Shown piece by piece: positions 7,077 through 17,200 of a stretch of 23,922 bases of DNA. Each line of letters begins with the position of its first letter. Position 1 is the first letter of the stretch. The notes under the pieces were generated by a model, which made no database searches, had not been told where the DNA came from, and was given only the letters and a program-made list of their open reading frames with translations. The position numbers were made by a program, and so were the translations under genes. Origin of the DNA: Bryobacterales bacterium (GTDB lineage Bacteria > Acidobacteriota > Terriglobia > Bryobacterales > Bryobacteraceae); assembly GCA_003142355.1 (NCBI GenBank), contig PLMF01000426.1:6885-30806 (forward strand), read 5' to 3'.

Positions 7077-7898
7077 TCAATCCAGTCCGGCGTAATTCAC
7101 CAGCTCGATGCCGTTATGATTGAGTGCCTGGCGAACTTCGGGGGCTACCAGCGCCTCCAGTTCGTGCTCGCGGCTCTCTTTCAGGCGCGTGCGCGCGTGG
7201 CGCAACGCCTCGCCGCACCGGCCTGGGTGGCACATCAATTCCGTGCTGCCGGTTGGAAGGGCGTCCAGCAGATCCACCAGGTCGGCGGTGCGGAAACGGC
7301 CGGTGATCTGGAAGCCCGCGAAGTGGTCCGTGGTCCGGCAGCCGTGCTGCTCGAGGACACGGTGGAACCTGCGGCGTAGCAGGCCCAGCGCGGCGCTGAC
7401 GAGCCGCGTCGCGCCGGGGACCGCGCCGCGGCGCGCGTTCAGCGGGAAATCGAAAGGGCGGCGCACCCAGGGGATGTCGAACTCCTCACCCAAGCGCGCG
7501 ACCGCATCCAGCACCGGCGGCGCCAGGTGCGTGTGCTTGTGAGTGTCCAGGTGCGTCGGGCGTATGCCCGCGTCCACGATGCGCCGCACCTGTGCCCGCA
7601 ACTCGTCGTACACGCGGATCTGGCGCCGCGCCATGGCCGCGATCAATTGCGGCACGGTGAGCGGCAGCGGCGTGCCGGTGACGAGCGACTGTCCGCTAAT
7701 CAGGACCAGGTGGCAGCCGACGTCGAGCGAAGGGGTTTCACCCGCCAGGCGCAGGGCGTCCTCGAACGCCGCGCCGTTGGCCATCAGGGTGGTGGCGGTG
7801 AGAATGCCGCGGCGGTGCGCTTCCACGATGCCTTGGTTCACGTCCGGCGTGAAGCCGAAATCGTCCGCGTTGACCACCAGTTGTTTTCGGGAGTTCAA
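7077..7898 (-). CDS. ChbG/HpnK-family carbohydrate deacetylase
   Basis: A 273-residue YdjC/ChbG-fold deacetylase, a metal-dependent family that removes acetyl groups from N-acetyl sugars; the HpnK branch is linked to hopanoid loci. Metal-site landmarks are VNADDFG (D12, D13), GCHL (H63), THLDTHKHTH (H116 to H124) and a late CHPG. The start is a TTG at 7898 overlapping the mlaD stop (TTGA), because no ATG or GTG occurs early enough and this start keeps the essential NADDFG segment. Its position as last gene of an mlaEFD-like operon suggests action on a cell-envelope glycan or lipid-linked sugar. Whether it is ChbG-like or HpnK-like cannot be decided from the sequence alone. Confidence 0.85.
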   Translation of the reverse strand: MNSRKQLVVNADDFGFTPDVNQGIVEAHRRGILTATTLMANGAAFEDALRLAGETPSLDVGCHLVLISGQSLVTGTPLPLTVPQLIAAMARRQIRVYDELRAQVRRIVDAGIRPTHLDTHKHTHLAPPVLDAVARLGEEFDIPWVRRPFDFPLNARRGAVPGATRLVSAALGLLRRRFHRVLEQHGCRTTDHFAGFQITGRFRTADLVDLLDALPTGSTELMCHPGRCGEALRHARTRLKESREHELEALVAPEVRQALNHNGIELVNYAGLD

Positions 7899-8971
7899 AA
7901 TAGGGTCAGTCGAATGGTCAGGAATTTCTTGGGGTTCGCCCGGATGTCCTTGGCGAGCGACTGGAACTCGCGCGTCGCGCCGTTGAGCGATTCGTAAAGC
8001 TGCGGGTTCACCATGAACTGCCCGAGCGTGCCCTGGCCGGCATTGATCTTGTCGATGGTGGCGTTGAACTTGGCTACCAACTCGTCGAGATGCTGGTGCA
8101 GTTGGTCGTCCTTCAGGAGCTTGCCCACCGTGCCTTTGCCGGCATTGACGTCCGCCAGCAACTGCCGGATCTCGTCCAGCGATTGCTTCGCCTCGTTGAA
8201 CAGCGCGGGGTCCTTGAGAAGCTTGCCGGCGGTTCCCTGTCCGGCCTGCAAATCGGCCAGAATGGCGTCCGCGCGTTTGATGGGCGAGCGCAACTCCTCG
8301 TAGAGGGCGTCGTCGTAGATCAGCTTGCTGATGGTGCCGTGGCCGGTGCGCACGTCGGCCAGCAGTTTTTGCATCTCCGAGCCGATGCCGTTCAGGCGGT
8401 TGTACAACTCTTCGTCCTTGAGCAGCTTCCCGATGTTGCCCTTGCCCTGTTCCACGCCGGCGAGCAGCGCGTCCAGCCGGTTCACGATGGTCTGCAGCAT
8501 TGCCAGCAGGCTGGCGCTTTGCGCCATCAATTCCGGAATGTCCTGCGCCTGGAAGCTCTTGATTTCGCCGCCGTCCTGGATGTGCCGCTTGTCGCGGCCC
8601 TTGGTTATGTTGATGAACTTGTCGCCCAGCAGGTTGGAGGCGGTGATTCCCGCGACCGAGTCCACCGGGATTTCCGGCAGGTAACTCTCCTGCACCTGCA
8701 ATTCGAATTCGACGGTGCGCTTGGGGTCTCCCGACTTGCTCAGGCCCACCTTGTCCACCGAGCCGATGGTGATGCCGTTCAGGCGCACCGGCGTGCTGTC
8801 GGTTATGCCGGAAGCGTCGTCCAGGAAAACGTGCAGCGTGGCGGTGCGCTGGAACGGGTTCTTGGAGCTCGTAAGCAGAAAAATCAGTAACGACAGGATC
8901 ACGGCCGCGGTCAGCCCGACCACTCCGACCTTCAACTGCGACCACCGTACTTTGGTGCTACGATCCGGCAT
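7895..8971 (-). CDS. mlaD: MlaD-family (MCE domain) lipid-transport protein with 34-residue repeats
   Basis: A 358-residue periplasmic substrate-binding component of an Mla/MCE-type ABC lipid transporter. A single N-terminal membrane anchor lies at about 14-34. The MCE domain, about 42-123, contains VRLNGITIGSVDKV and SNLLGDKFINI. After it come five copies of a G-x-G-T-x-G-K-L-L-K-D-like motif starting at residues 176, 210, 244, 278 and 312, an exact 34-residue period in a helical region. The domain probably forms a ring that shuttles phospholipid across the periplasm; the repeats could build a helical stalk. The gene follows mlaF by three bases and overlaps the deacetylase start. Confidence 0.92.
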   Translation of the reverse strand: MPDRSTKVRWSQLKVGVVGLTAAVILSLLIFLLTSSKNPFQRTATLHVFLDDASGITDSTPVRLNGITIGSVDKVGLSKSGDPKRTVEFELQVQESYLPEIPVDSVAGITASNLLGDKFINITKGRDKRHIQDGGEIKSFQAQDIPELMAQSASLLAMLQTIVNRLDALLAGVEQGKGNIGKLLKDEELYNRLNGIGSEMQKLLADVRTGHGTISKLIYDDALYEELRSPIKRADAILADLQAGQGTAGKLLKDPALFNEAKQSLDEIRQLLADVNAGKGTVGKLLKDDQLHQHLDELVAKFNATIDKINAGQGTLGQFMVNPQLYESLNGATREFQSLAKDIRANPKKFLTIRLTLF

Positions 8972-8974
8972 GGT

Positions 8975-9799
8975 CTATACCCGCTGCTTCACGAACTTCG
9001 AAATGTAGGCATCTTTCGACTCTTCCAGCTCATCCTGGCCGCCTTCAAAGATCAACCGGCCGTCCCGAAGCACCATGAAGGTGGTCCGCATGGCACGCCC
9101 CGCCCCGTTACGAGCCGGCTCGAGACACCCTTGTTTCGAATTGTAGCGGAAATTCGCGATCAGATTCCCGTCCTGATAGCGCTGCGTGACCAGCAGGGTA
9201 GTCGTCTGTTTCATGTCCCGCTCCTTGATGAGCAGCGCGATGATGGTGTGGGCCGTGATGGGGTCGAGCCCGGCCGTCGGCGAGTCGTAGAGCACCAGCG
9301 GGGGTTCCGTCACCACGGCGCGCGCGATGGCGGCGCGCCTTCGCATGCCGCCCGAAAGCTCGCTCGGGAATTTCTCGAGCGTGCCGCCCAACTCGACGAA
9401 CTCGAGCGCCTCCTCGACGCGCGGAAGGACCCGCTCGGGAGCGCATTGGATGGACTTCTGGTTCAGCAGCGGATACGCCACGTTTTCCTGGATGGTCAGG
9501 GAATCGAACAGCGCGCCTTCCTGGAACAGCATGCCGATTTTGCTTCGAATATCGAACAATTGCCGCTCGCTGAGCATCGTCAGGTTCTCTCCGAATGCGT
9601 AGACTTCACCGGAGTCGGGCTTCACCAGTCCCAAGGCGGTCTTGAGCAGCACCGTCTTTCCACTGCCGGCCGCGCCCAGGATCACGCGCGATTCCCCTTC
9701 GAACGCCTCGAAAGAGACATCGGAGAGCGCCTCTACGTCCCCGAACGCGACGGTGACGCGGTCGAAGCGGAGGACGGCCTGATGGTTGTCGGCGGGCAT
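8975..9799 (-). CDS. mlaF: MlaF-family ABC transporter ATPase with altered catalytic residues
   Basis: A 274-residue cytoplasmic ATP-binding subunit. Walker A is GAAGSGKT at 42-49, the Q-loop FQEGALFDS is near 92, and the ABC signature LSGGM is at 148-152. Walker B reads VLYDS followed by PTAGLDP, so the usual catalytic glutamate after D172 is serine (S173). The switch histidine is also absent: the expected VTH reads VTQ (Q206). There is an unusual insertion of about 20 residues (near 213-238) before the C-terminal VLRDGRLIFEG. Start ATG shares a base with the mlaE stop (TGATG), showing translational coupling. It should power the MlaE permease, but hydrolysis may be slow or depend on other residues; a relative with the same substitutions may be common in this phylum. 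Confidence 0.9.
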   Translation of the reverse strand: MPADNHQAVLRFDRVTVAFGDVEALSDVSFEAFEGESRVILGAAGSGKTVLLKTALGLVKPDSGEVYAFGENLTMLSERQLFDIRSKIGMLFQEGALFDSLTIQENVAYPLLNQKSIQCAPERVLPRVEEALEFVELGGTLEKFPSELSGGMRRRAAIARAVVTEPPLVLYDSPTAGLDPITAHTIIALLIKERDMKQTTTLLVTQRYQDGNLIANFRYNSKQGCLEPARNGAGRAMRTTFMVLRDGRLIFEGGQDELEESKDAYISKFVKQRV

Positions 9800-10563
9800 C
9801 AACTCCCCGCCTGGCTGACGAAGATCTTGGCGATGATCAACGTCAATATAAAGATCAGGATCGAGGCGGTCACCATCGCCTGGGTGGTGGCGCGGCCCAC
9901 GCCCTGCGTGCCGCCGGTAGCGCGGAGGCCGTAGAAGCAGCCGATGAGCGCGATCGCGAATGCGAACACGAAAGGCTTCAGCAGCCCCTGGGCCACGTCG
10001 TTCCACTCCAGCGCGCGCCAGGCCGTGCTCCAATACTGCCGCGAGTCGATGTGCAGGAAGAGGAAGGCAATCACCCAGCCCCCGAAGATACCCACGAAGT
10101 CCGCGATGATGGTCAGCAGCGGCAGCATGGTGCAGGTGGCAATGAGCCGCGGCGTTACCAGCTTCTGGATGGGATCGGTGCCCAGCGCGCGCATGGCGTC
10201 GATCTGCTCGGTCACCTTCATCGAGCCCAGTTCGCTGGCCATGCCGGAAGAGTTGCGGCCCGCCACCATCAGGGCCGTCAGCACCGGTCCCAGTTCGCGC
10301 ACCAGCGTGATCGAAACCAGGGTGCCGGTCCTGCCGACCTGCCCGTAATCCGACAGCGCGCGCGACAATTGCAGCGCCATCACCGCCCCGCTGAAGAACC
10401 CGGTCAAGACGGCGATGGGAAGACTCCCGACTCCGATGACATCCATCTGGAGAGCGATGTCGTCGCTGTAATGGGGGCTGCGAAAGACGTTCTTGAGGGC
10501 CCTGCCGGCGAGCAAGAAGAATTCCTGAGCAGCAAGAACAGGCTCTTTCAGCAAATCCAGCAA
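9799..10563 (-). CDS. mlaE: MlaE-family ABC transporter permease
   Basis: A 254-residue integral membrane permease of the MlaE/TTG2B family, partner of MlaF and MlaD in phospholipid traffic between the membranes. Family landmarks are LTGFFSGAVMALQ, LVRELGPVLTALMVAGRNSSGMASELGSMKVTEQIDAM-type sequence (here AGRNSSGMASELGSMKV then TEQIDAMRALGTDP), and about five hydrophobic segments. No ATG exists at the right place. I chose the TTG at 10563, which gives the family length and has GGGA upstream; a TTG at 10599 adds 12 residues. The frame stays open further but would then overlap the divergent peptidase. It is first in the mlaEFD-deacetylase operon. Confidence 0.9.
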   Translation of the reverse strand: MLDLLKEPVLAAQEFFLLAGRALKNVFRSPHYSDDIALQMDVIGVGSLPIAVLTGFFSGAVMALQLSRALSDYGQVGRTGTLVSITLVRELGPVLTALMVAGRNSSGMASELGSMKVTEQIDAMRALGTDPIQKLVTPRLIATCTMLPLLTIIADFVGIFGGWVIAFLFLHIDSRQYWSTAWRALEWNDVAQGLLKPFVFAFAIALIGCFYGLRATGGTQGVGRATTQAMVTASILIFILTLIIAKIFVSQAGS

Positions 10564-10614
10564 GTAGGTAGGTCCCCGAACTCCGATGCTACCATACAAG
10601 GAGTAAACCCAGCG

Positions 10615-11562
10615 ATGAAGGGACTTACCGACATACCGGGCATTCGCGTCGGGCACGTTTCCGATTACGATGCGATCACTGGCTGCACGGCCATCCTGTG
10701 CGAGCGGGGCGCCGTGGGCGGCGTAGACATACGCGGCTCGGCCAGCGGCACGCAGGAGATCGACACGCTCAGCCCCGGCCACGTGGTGGACCAGGTGCAC
10801 GCTATCCTGCTGGCGGGCGGCAGCGCGTTCGGCCTGGAAGCGGCCGCGGGCGTGCGCCGCTACCTGGCGCGGCAGGGGGCCGGCTACCTTTTTGGCGGCC
10901 AGCATATTCCCATCGTGCCCGCCGCCGTTCTGTTCGACCTCGAAATCGGCAAGCCGAATGTTCACCCCGGCCTGGCGATGGGCGAAGCCGCCGCCGCCGC
11001 GGCCACTACCGACGCGGTCAAAGAAGGATGCGTAGGCGCGGGCACCGGGGCGACCGTGGGCAAGCTCTTCGGCATGAAGCAGGCGATGAAGTCGGGGATC
11101 GGATCGTTCACCCTCACGCTCCCCGGCGGCGTGCTGGTCTCGAGCCTGGTGGCCGTGAACGCATTCGGCGACGTGCGCGACCCCGACTCCGGGAAGATCG
11201 TCGCCGGCGCGCGCAAGGCCCCCGACAGCCGGGAGTTCGCCGGCACGGTGGAGCAGATGTTACGGGGAGAGCTTGGCAGCCTCCAGCGCAGTCATACCAC
11301 GCTGGCGGTGGTCGCCACCAACGCCAGGCTGACCAAGGTTCAGGCCAACAAGCTGGCGCAATTCGCCAGCCTGGGGATGGCCCGCACCATCTACCCGGTG
11401 AATACGCTGTCCGATGGCGATACCGCCTTTGCGCTCTCGATTGGAGACCGCGAGGCAGATATCAATATGCTGGGTGTGGCGGCGGCGGAAGGGCTGGCCA
11501 GGGCTATCGTGCGCGCCGTGAGGTTCGCGAAGACCCTCGGGGGCGTGCCGGGGCTGGGGTAG
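10615..11562 (+). CDS. P1/DmpA-family (S58) peptidase
   Basis: A 315-residue member of the DmpA/P1 Ntn-like hydrolase family, which self-cleaves into two chains and acts as aminopeptidase, amidase or cyclic-amide hydrolase. Landmarks: TDIPGIRVGHVSD at the start, LLAGGSAFGLEAAAGV near 65-80, IPIVPAAVLFDL near 98-109, GCVGAGTGATVGK at 138-150 and SLVAVNAFGDV near 177-187. The chain break should lie just before that last motif; here the preceding residues read GGVLVSS, so a serine may be the nucleophile, whereas many relatives have threonine a few residues earlier. AAGGAG at 10598-10603 is the ribosome site, 11 bases before the ATG. It is divergent from mlaE with only about 50 bases between, and converges on the DUF2339 gene with a 2-base gap. 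Confidence 0.88.
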   Translation: MKGLTDIPGIRVGHVSDYDAITGCTAILCERGAVGGVDIRGSASGTQEIDTLSPGHVVDQVHAILLAGGSAFGLEAAAGVRRYLARQGAGYLFGGQHIPIVPAAVLFDLEIGKPNVHPGLAMGEAAAAAATTDAVKEGCVGAGTGATVGKLFGMKQAMKSGIGSFTLTLPGGVLVSSLVAVNAFGDVRDPDSGKIVAGARKAPDSREFAGTVEQMLRGELGSLQRSHTTLAVVATNARLTKVQANKLAQFASLGMARTIYPVNTLSDGDTAFALSIGDREADINMLGVAAAEGLARAIVRAVRFAKTLGGVPGLG

Positions 11563-11564
11563 GC

Positions 11565-14243
11565 TCACAGGTACCTTTGCACGCGGTCCCGAAACCGCGT
11601 GTAGATCCACGAAACCGCGACCAGGAGCAGGCCCAGCACGAGGAACGAGAGGATTCGCGGCAGCGTCTCCAGGTGTCGCAGGTCCCACACGAACAGCTTC
11701 AGGATGCACGCCAGCAGCAGCGCGAGGCCCGAAAGGCGCAGAACGCGGTCGCGCAGCGGGAAGCCGGACACGAGCAGCGCGACGCCCTCCACGCCCCACG
11801 CTACGGTCCGCAGACTGCCCGAAACCTGGTAGTAGAGAAGCGCGGCCAGCAGCGTGGTGGCGAGCAGGGAGTAGTAGAGGCGCGGCCGGCCGCCGCGCGC
11901 GTTCAGGAACTGTGCCCCATAGAAGCACGCGATGACGCCGGCGCCCGCCAGCACCGGGTCGGCGGCGCCTGCGAAGTTGATGGCCCAGCATCGCGCGAAG
12001 GCCAGCACCGCCAGCGCATAGCTCTGCCAGCGGAACCAGGAGAGATTCCAGCGCAAGCCGGCGTACAGCAGCGCCAGAGCCAGCAGCGCCCATGCCGGCG
12101 CCACCACCGCCGGCCGTAACAGCGCCCACAGCGCGGCGCATAGAAAAACGGTCCCGGCGGCGGAAGCCACGTCGCGCACTCCGCCGCTCTCTTCCTTCCG
12201 GGCTCGCGCGGCCATCGCGTAGGCCGCCAGCGCGGCGCCGGCGGGAATGAGCCGCGGTGCAAGCGGGCCGTCATTGTGGATCGGCAGGATGTTGGAATAG
12301 AGCACCGTCACCGCGCCGCCTGCCGCCACGGCGTATGCCAGGCGGCGAAACTCAGCCGGAAGGCCGCGCAGGCCCAGTTCGAGGAGCACCATGGCCGAAA
12401 CCATCCACCCGAGTCCCAGGTAGTCGCCGGGCAACACGCACCATACGATGGCGGCCATCGCCAGCGTGGCGGCCAGTGAAGCAGCCAACCGCAGGGCTTG
12501 GCGCTCGGCCTCGAGAAATCGATCTTCCGCGGACCACAGGGCGCACAGCACGGCGGCGTAGCTGAGCGTAGCCGCCACCACCAGCGAGACCCACGGATGG
12601 GCAAACGGCGGCGCGGACCCCGCGGCGAGGTCCAGTTGGTAAAGTGCGGTTCCGAACACGCCCAGGCCGGCGAGCAAGTAGGCCTGGATGCGGAAATCCA
12701 GCAGGCGGCGCCACCATCCCACGAAGAACGGCGCGGCCGCCAGCGTGAACCACGCGGCGCCGCGATACCGCTCGGGCGTTTCGTAGCCCGCGACCAACGC
12801 TAACATGGCGGCCGCGGCGTAGCCGTAGCCCACATCGGCGGTGCGCAGCGCCCGGTTCAGATAGAACACCACCGCGTTCGCCGCGGCGGCTGGAATCCAT
12901 TGTTGCCTGGGCACCTCGAACAGTTCCAGAAGCCACAGGTGCAGCACCTCGATGGCGAATAGCGCCGCGGCCAACTGCCGCAGGTATTCCCTGCGAAACT
13001 TCAGGCCCGCGAGGAAGAACAATTCAGCTTCCGTCAACAGGCCGACCAGGAGCCACTGATGTTCCAGCTTCTGGAAAAGGGCTCCGGCAACCAGAGCCGC
13101 GGTCAGCGTCACCGGACCCTGCCAGCCGCCGGACAGCGGTTTCGCCTCGGGGTGCAGGCGCGCGCGCAAAACGGTGCTGGCCAGGTACGCGGCCGCCGCC
13201 GCGGCCAGGAATTGCCACACGTCGCGCGGCGCGGCCACCGACCATTTCAGCAGCGACAACGACAGGAAGCCGAGTGCATTGAGGGGGAGCAGCCAGGGAT
13301 CCGCGCGCAGAATATCGAAGCTCTCGAATGCCAGCCAGTAGACGCAGAAGATGGCCTGAGTTTGCCACAAAGGCGCGCCCGTGTCTCCGCGCGAGGCGCA
13401 CGTGAGGTAGGTCGCCACCAGCCCGAACATGGCCATTTTCCGCCATGAGAAGCGGTGGGCGACGTAGAGCAGGGACACCGCCAGAGGCACCAGCGCGATC
13501 ACCGACAGCGGCGTGACCTCGGTGATGGCCAGGGTGACGAATGCGATGAAATACGCCAGACCCGTGACGGTCTGCGAGCGGTAGTGCAACGAATGCACGA
13601 TCATTCCAACCGCCACTGCCAGCAGCAGGATGGCGCCTGTCCAGGGGTTGTAGATCACCCTGGCTGCATCCAGCGCCTGCATGGCGTACACCGTGAAATA
13701 GATCCCCGCCCAGCCGCCACCCAGCAGGCCGCGCGCAAAGGTGCGGTAGCGCTCGCGTCGTTCCACCGCGGCTCCCGATCCCAGCATTGCCAGGCTGAGC
13801 GCCAGGCCGATGCTCACCCGGCCCGCAGGACCCATGTGGGCGACCGAGTATCCCAGGGCCAATGCGATTCCGACGACGAGCACGAACACTCCCAGCTTGT
13901 TGAGCCAGTTGCCGCCGACCAGGGTTTCCCACTCCTCGCTGGAACGCTGTGGCGCGGGGACCGTCAGCACCGGAGCGGGAGCCGGGGCAGGCCTCAGGAC
14001 GGTATGTTCTGGCTGAGTTGCGGGCGGTAGCGGCTGGGGCCGCGGCGGCGGGGCAGGTTGCGGCGGCGGGGTAAATTGCGGTGGCAGAGCAGGCTGCGGC
14101 GGCAGAGAAGGCTGCGCCGCGGGGGGCACGGACAGGCGTTCGAGAGTGCCGATCCGCGACTCGATCTCGTACAGGCGATTGCGCAGGTAGACCCAGCGGA
14201 TCACCAGAACTACGAGCAGGCATACGATGAGAAAGCTCTCCAT
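11565..14243 (-). CDS. DUF2339 large multi-pass membrane protein
   Basis: An 892-residue predicted membrane protein. The N-terminus has one anchor helix (about 2-20), a short coiled-coil stretch (RLYEIESRIGTLERL) and a strongly proline-rich, probably periplasmic or flexible segment to about residue 100. The EEWETLVGGNWLNKLG motif typical of DUF2339 follows, then more than twenty hydrophobic segments to the end. The function of the family is not known; members are often near cell-envelope genes. The ATG at 14243 is chosen because GGAGG sits five bases before it, better than the TTG 12 bases upstream. It starts 15 bases after the stop of the lipid-repair fusion gene, so the two probably form an operon and this protein may act in membrane lipid handling. 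Confidence 0.87.
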   Translation of the reverse strand: MESFLIVCLLVVLVIRWVYLRNRLYEIESRIGTLERLSVPPAAQPSLPPQPALPPQFTPPPQPAPPPRPQPLPPATQPEHTVLRPAPAPAPVLTVPAPQRSSEEWETLVGGNWLNKLGVFVLVVGIALALGYSVAHMGPAGRVSIGLALSLAMLGSGAAVERRERYRTFARGLLGGGWAGIYFTVYAMQALDAARVIYNPWTGAILLLAVAVGMIVHSLHYRSQTVTGLAYFIAFVTLAITEVTPLSVIALVPLAVSLLYVAHRFSWRKMAMFGLVATYLTCASRGDTGAPLWQTQAIFCVYWLAFESFDILRADPWLLPLNALGFLSLSLLKWSVAAPRDVWQFLAAAAAAYLASTVLRARLHPEAKPLSGGWQGPVTLTAALVAGALFQKLEHQWLLVGLLTEAELFFLAGLKFRREYLRQLAAALFAIEVLHLWLLELFEVPRQQWIPAAAANAVVFYLNRALRTADVGYGYAAAAMLALVAGYETPERYRGAAWFTLAAAPFFVGWWRRLLDFRIQAYLLAGLGVFGTALYQLDLAAGSAPPFAHPWVSLVVAATLSYAAVLCALWSAEDRFLEAERQALRLAASLAATLAMAAIVWCVLPGDYLGLGWMVSAMVLLELGLRGLPAEFRRLAYAVAAGGAVTVLYSNILPIHNDGPLAPRLIPAGAALAAYAMAARARKEESGGVRDVASAAGTVFLCAALWALLRPAVVAPAWALLALALLYAGLRWNLSWFRWQSYALAVLAFARCWAINFAGAADPVLAGAGVIACFYGAQFLNARGGRPRLYYSLLATTLLAALLYYQVSGSLRTVAWGVEGVALLVSGFPLRDRVLRLSGLALLLACILKLFVWDLRHLETLPRILSFLVLGLLLVAVSWIYTRFRDRVQRYL

Positions 14244-14258
14244 GACGACCTCCAAGGG

Positions 14259-17200
14259 TTACCGAGTCACTCCGGCCAGTTGCTCCGCCCGGGTCTTTAC
14301 CTCGCGCAAGTTCAGCTTGCCGCTGCCGAGAAAAGGAAGCGCCTCCACCGGGTAAAGGTTTTCGCGTTTGGGCAGCCAGAGGCGCGGCAGACCGGTCTCC
14401 GAGAGCCGCTGCCACAGTTGTGCGGGGGTGACCTCGGGACGGACGTATAGCCCCACCAGGCGTTCGCCGCGCAATTCGTCGGCCACGGCGGCGACGGCGC
14501 AGGGCGATCCGCCGATCGCAGCGGCGATGGCCTCTTCGATTTTGACATGCGGCACCATTTCGCCAGCGATCTTGCTGAAGCGCGTGAGCCGGTCGACGAT
14601 GCGGACGAAACCCTCGTCGTCGATCACGGCGATGTCGCCGGTAATGTACCAGCCATTGCGGCAGGCCTCGGCGGTCTCACGCGGCTGGCCCAGGTAGCCG
14701 ATCATCCGGTTGGAACCTTTCACCATCAGCAGGCCGGCGTTGTTGGGTGCGAGCGGCTCAAAGGTCACCGGGTCCACAATCTTCGCCGCGACGCCCGGTA
14801 GCGGATGGCCAACGGTGCCCGGCTTGTTGCCGGCTTGTGAGTCCTTGCCGGCGTCGAAGTTGGGAGCGTTGACCGCCACGACAGGCGACATCTCGGTCAA
14901 GCCATAGCCTTCCAGCAACTCGAGGCCGAACTTTTCGCGAAACGCGGCAGCCACCGGCTCACGCAGTTTTTCGGCGCCCACCAGGACAAAGCGAAGGCTC
15001 GCAAACTCTTCCCGGGAGCACTTGTGGGTATACATGGAGCAGAAGGTCGGGGTAGAGAGCAGCAGCGTCCCCTTGTATTTCGCAGCCAGTTCGCCAATGG
15101 CTTTGGCATCGGCGGGATTGGTGTGGTAGACCACGCCGCAGCCCGCGATCAGCGGGAACCAGATGGCCACGGTGAACCCGAACGCGTGAAAGAGAGGCAG
15201 CCCGGAGACGATGCGGTCGTCGGAGCCGATCCGGAAAAGCTGGGCTATGGCTTCGATATTGGAGAGCACGTTGTAGTGCGAAAGCATCACGCCCTTGGGA
15301 ACGCCGGTGCTGCCGCTGGAGAAGATGACGGCGGCCAGAGAATCCGGCGTGCGCCGGCCACGGCAAAGGAGACCGGAGGGCGCGAAGCGGGCGGCCGCCA
15401 GCGCGCGGAATTGCCGCCACTTGCCGGCGCGGGCGAAGATTTCCTCGACGAACACCGTGCCCTCCAGAGGCTCCATCTTCGCCTTGGCCAGAAAAGCCCG
15501 CGACGTGACGACGGTGCGTATGCGACACTGTTCCACGGCCGAGGCCATGGCCTCGCGGCCTGCGGTGAAGTTCAGGTTCACCGGGGCGCGGCCGGCGAGG
15601 GTTAGGCCGATGTTGACCAGCGCGCCCGCCACCGTCGGCGGCAACAGCACGGCGATCATCTCTTCACCCGCGCACTCGCGCCGCGCCCAGCCGGCCACCA
15701 TCAGGCTGGCCGCCAGCATGCGGCCATGGGTGAGCTCGCGGCCGGTCGAATCGGCCATCGCGAAACGGCTCCAGTTGCGGCGGGCAGTGCGGATCACGCG
15801 CCGGCCCAGAAGGTCCCCGCCGCGCTTGCGGTGAGCCGCCGCATCGCTCGAAAGTTCCTGGATGGCCTGGCGGACCTCGTGCGCCGCCGAACCGGCCGGC
15901 ATAGGCGCGCCGAACGAGATGGTCACCGGGTACGGGACGCGCTTCGGCCATTTCCAGAAAAACCTGCCCCGCTCGAAACTGAAGATGCTGCCCCAAAGAC
16001 GGTCGAGATGGACCGGAATGATGGGCACATCCAAGCCCTTGACGATCTCTTCCATGCCGCGCTTGAACGGCAGCATATTGCCGGTGCGGCTGATGGCGCC
16101 TTCGGCGAAGATGCAGACCATATGGCCTTCGGTCAATTCCTGACGCGCGGCGCGAATCGATTCAACCATGCCGCGGGGGCCGTTTCCCACGGGAATGGCC
16201 TTGGCCATACGGAAGAACCAACAAAGCCCCCGCATTTCGTAGTACGGTTTCCAGATCATGAAACGAATGAAGCGCTGCACGCAGGCGCCGATCAGGAAAC
16301 CGTCCGCGTGCGACATGTGATTGGCCACCAGCAGCGCCGGGCCCCGGAACGGGACGTTTTCCTGACCCACGATATGAATACGGAAAACCGTGTGGGTGGC
16401 CAGCCAGAGGACAAAGCGAACGAAGAAGTCCGGAACCTTGGTGAGGATGTACACGGTCACCAGCAGCGTCAGAATGCCGAATGCCAGCAGGATGTGGTCG
16501 GCTGTAACATGCAGGCGGCCATGGAATACCGCCACCGCGGCCGAAGCCAGCAGCATGCCCAAGGTCTGGTAGAAGTTGTTGGTCGCGACGACGCGGCCCT
16601 TTTCGCGCCGTCCGCTGCGCTGTTGTATGTACGCGTAAAGCGGAACCACAAACAGACCGCTGGCCGCGGCTAGCAACCCGACCGCGGCCGCCGAGAGCGC
16701 AAACGAGCCCCGAGCCAGGTACAGGCCGATGCCGAAAACGCCCATGAGTGCCGATCCCAGGGGCACCAGCCCGAGTTCCACCTTGTCGCCGGACAAGCGG
16801 CCGGCCAGCATGTTGCCCGCCCCGATGCCGATTGCCAGGAAGGCCCACAGCACTCCGATGCCGCGATCGCCGGTGTGGAGCACTTCGGAACCGAAATACT
16901 CCAGGTCCGTTCTCAGCAGCACGGCGACGCACCAGAAGTAGGAGACGCCCAGGACCGTGAGCCACAAGGGCCGCTCTTTCAGCAGGTGCCTTGTACTGGA
17001 GACGATTTCCGAAAAGGGGTTGAAGCGGAACGGTTGGTTGGCGCCGGAAGGCGGCACGCGCGTGATGCGCAGGCTGGCGCAAAACCCCGCCACGGCCACG
17101 GCCAGCGTCACCAGGCCCATGCGCCAGGCCGCATCCTTCCAGGCCACGTAAAGGAAGGTGCCGCTGACGATGCCCAGCACGATTGCCACGAAGGTGCTCA

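Noticed and set aside
10051..10614. Plus-strand extension upstream of the P1 peptidase
   Set aside because: It is antisense to mlaE, has low-complexity charged sequence, and the normal family start with AAGGAG lies at 10615.
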